Of a stretch of 64,000 bases of DNA, positions 61,481-64,000 are shown one piece after another; position 1 is the stretch's first letter; every line of letters begins with the position of its first letter. A model generated the notes under the pieces. The model was not told where the DNA came from. It saw only the letters and a program-made list of their open reading frames with translations, and did no database searches. Position numbers and translations under genes: made by a program. Origin of the DNA: Adiantum capillus-veneris (Eukaryota; Streptophyta; Polypodiopsida; Polypodiales; Pteridaceae); the NCBI GenBank assembly GCA_014529385.2, contig CM043952.1, positions 64,311,370-64,375,369 on the forward strand, given 5' to 3'.

Positions 61481-62520
61481 TTCCCTTCGCCAAGCATGGT
61501 GTTTTTTCCAAGAGCCCCTAACAAACATTCTCATCACGGAAGTTTGACATAACTTCTTGCACAATGCCACATGCCTTCAACATTCCAGCTTCGATAATTG
61601 AATCACTTTGCAATTGCTCAAAATGGCAAATTGAAGTCCTTGGCCCTACCCTTAATGAACATATCCTGCAATCAATGCATTCTGAGAGAAAACATTCTAG
61701 ATATAAATTTCATTGGACACTATTTGTGCTTTTATTAAGAGACTGCACTTGACATACATGTTGATCATAGCAATACCAAGCAAGACTTGCTTCCCTAGGT
61801 GGCCTTGGCTAACATTTTCATCAAGAATTTGTTTGCTAATGTGGACTACTTTCATAATGCCTTCACATCCAAGCATAGGTAATCACATCTAGAGAGAAAC
61901 CCTGCCTTGTATTCATGGAAAACAATCCAACGCTTTCTAGTCGTATCATTGTCTTACACTCCCAGGTTCAGTGTTGATGTTAGTGTCAGAGCCTCGCTCC
62001 GACTCCTCAGGTATGGTACTGACACAATACTGATCTTCCCTTTCACAAATGAAGGTCATCAAGCACGTTTCATGTTTTCATGAACTCACTGGGCATACAT
62101 GTCAACCAAAGCAACGCAATAGCCCATTGCTTATTAACCCTAATCTACTATGCATATCTTGCATATCGATGCACTCCAATAGACAACATTCTGGACATGA
62201 AGCTATTCTGACACTTTTTATGCTTTTGTGAAGAGACATACATGTCAACCAAAGCAACACCAAGCATGGTGTGTTTCTCCAAGAGGCCCTTACTCATAAT
62301 CTCATGATGGACTTTTTTTGCTTTCGAACGTACCACCACACTTGGGCAATATATACTGACAAAGATTGGCCAAGCATGTCATTATTTATCAATAATCCCC
62401 TGATCTTGCTCTCAGCTAACTTCCTCTTTTTTGCCATAAGCAATCTTTTCATGAGTTTTTTAATGCACGTCTACCTGTTGCATAATGCAACACGTCTTGG
62501 AAAACACAAGCATAGCTGAT
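61481..62520 (-). pseudogene. PPR-like relics
   Basis: Minus-strand fragments have the PPR helix-pair style: GHLGKQVLLGIAMINMYVKC with QNALIAGY nearby (about 61600-61850), and HHEIMSKGLLEKHTMLGVAL followed by VDMYVSS (about 62190-62330). PPR proteins bind organelle RNA. Many stops; the pieces may be successive repeats of one dead gene or several copies. Confidence 0.55.
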
Positions 62521-63499
62521 CTCCATTTGGAAAGAAGCCATGGATCCGTGTTTGCTCTCAGCACTAGCACTACCCATGTTGGACAATAGGTTCAGCCCGT
62601 AGAAACAACAGCTCGAACACAACGCTTGTTATCTCAAAGGGTGCGCGCACATGAGAGCTTCGCTACAGGAAATACTTCGTGTTGCCACCCAACCATCTTC
62701 GCGCACAAGATGAAGCTTGCACCAGAGAAAACGCTCTCTCCCCCTTACTTTGAAGTTGGCCGCATCGTCTAACTGTGTCGTAAGTCCCTTGTTGTTGCAC
62801 GTGTAGGACTGGTGTGTCTTTCTCGTGTTCGATGGCTTCTATTGCACCCCTGTTTTTTGTTACAGGCAAAAACTCCAGTCATGGCCTGTGTGCAATCGTT
62901 CGCGCTAGGATTGTTGCTACTGGTGGCGAGCTCTCAATTGCGTCCCTTCACGCATCAAATAGTGGAGCAGATGCGTAGCAATCTGTCGCTCACCTTAGGT
63001 GTTCCGCTACTGAGCTATAGCAACTACTCTAGGAGCGCCAAACTTGACTCTAGGGTGAAAATTATCCTCTAGTCTACACGTGGCTTGGTTGAAATGGCAT
63101 TTCCTCAGCACTATATATGGCACGGGCCCCTTCAAATGGGATCAAGGGTGAAGGTGAGAATGGTGAGGCGCGCGCATTGTAGGCCGTGCAATCAAATGCC
63201 ACATACTTCAATGAACGCATGCGGGCGTGGTGGTTAGAGCACATGCACCGCCCAAGGGAGGTCGTGGGTTCGAGGCTCAAGGTGCGGACCCGAATTTACC
63301 TACTTGCCCAAATTTACGTGTTGGTCCAAATTTTACTTTTCGCCCCGAATTCACAAATCGGCCCGAATTTACGAAAACACATTTGACGGCGCGAATGACC
63401 CTCACAGTTGATCACATTTGAAAATCCGCATGCCAATAGTGTGGGGAACACCCGATCACATTTGGACACAATCCCTTATTTTTCATGAGATGAAATAGC
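62521..63499. other. Intergenic region, no gene seen
   Basis: Unassigned. An open frame at 62812-63072 includes a hydrophobic segment but no known domain. A short direct repeat of cccgaattyac-like phrases lies at 63290-63375. Confidence 0.5.
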
Positions 63500-64000
63500 C
63501 TAGAGCTTATTTGAGTTGAATATATCATGCTTGGCACACAAGTCAACTAAAGCATTGCCAAGTACGACGTTTTTTTTGAATCCACACTTGGCATACATAT
63601 TCACACAAGCCCTTAGCCATAACTTTTTTGTAGCATCCCCTTGATTGCTATTGTCAATATGGGTTTGCTTGCCCATGCCAACTTCTTGCATTTTGCCACA
63701 CATACCTTCTTCAAAATGCAAGCATTACATAGCATGGCATCTTTTTTCAACATTCCTTGACTAATCATCCCATTAAAAAGATTTTAACTTTGTCAACGTG
63801 TTGCATAATGCGACCTGTTGATCACACTTTGGAGAAAAGCCCTTGCTAGCTCCACATTTGTTGAAAATAATCGAAGCTTTTTGTCCGTGCCCATGCTTGG
63901 TGAAATACCTTGCAATTAGTGCACTCAAAGAGATTATGTCTTGGCCATGATCGTATTCAAGAAATTCTTGTGCTCTCAAAAGTATACCACACTTGGCATA
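63500..64000 (-). pseudogene. PPR-like relic, continues beyond window
   Basis: Minus strand: MYAKCGFKKNVVLGNALVDL and ISLSALIARYFTKHGHGQKA, typical of PPR repeats (ALVDMYAKCG, NALIAGY), with stops and frame changes between. It is cut by the window end. Confidence 0.6.

Noticed and set aside
1-64000. CRISPR arrays, rRNA or tRNA genes, bacterial operons
   Set aside because: No regularly spaced identical repeats, no recognised structural RNA gene, and eukaryotic introns throughout; matches to tRNA are only the 12-base primer sites of LTR elements.

Overview
This window reads as nuclear DNA of a non-seed vascular plant, most likely a fern. The reasons are GT-AG introns, one plant-type gene spread over about 51 kb, introns packed with nested plant LTR retrotransposons, degenerate PPR-like sequence, and a chimeric insert of organelle DNA (mitochondrial atp4 joined to plastid rps7). 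That insert carries TAA codons where glutamine is expected, the pattern left by genomic DNA of organelles that use U-to-C RNA editing. The species cannot be named from the sequence alone.

The only recognisable host gene is on the plus strand at 8696-60102: tyrosylprotein sulfotransferase (TPST), rebuilt here as 12 exons encoding 517 residues. It has a signal peptide, both PAPS-binding motifs and a C-terminal membrane anchor. Every exon-exon phase fits. Nine of the 11 introns are below 200 bp and one is about 0.9 kb; intron 3 (36.1 kb) is inferred to have been expanded by transposons, as is intron 7 (12.0 kb).

Layout. 1-2286: intergenic DNA with GA microsatellites. 2287-7786: decayed Helitron (HUH Rep plus PIF1-type helicase) followed by a spliced-looking accessory gene with a GIY-YIG nuclease domain. 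8696-9182: TPST exons 1-3. 9183-45277 (intron 3): a stack of LTR elements, in order: a family C LTR fragment; a minus-strand Ty3 chromovirus A#1 whose 3' LTR is split by B#1; C LTRs; a minus C element split by B#2; a plus C element split first by a Ty1/copia element in its gag and then by A-family debris; and a minus C remnant holding the organelle DNA. 45278-47068: exons 4-7. 47069-59088 (intron 7): LTR fragments, complete chromovirus A#3 (5-bp target duplication GCAGT), and the remains of an older related element E. 59089-60102: exons 8-12. 60103-64000: 3' flank with PPR-like relics on the minus strand.

Family A is the only Ty3 family here with RT, RNase H and integrase. Families B and C keep gag and protease only. 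A, C and the fragmentary families D and E share LTR end motifs and a U5 block; B shares only the initiator-Met tRNA primer site. This suggests that the short elements depend on A-like enzymes. All coding copies are broken.
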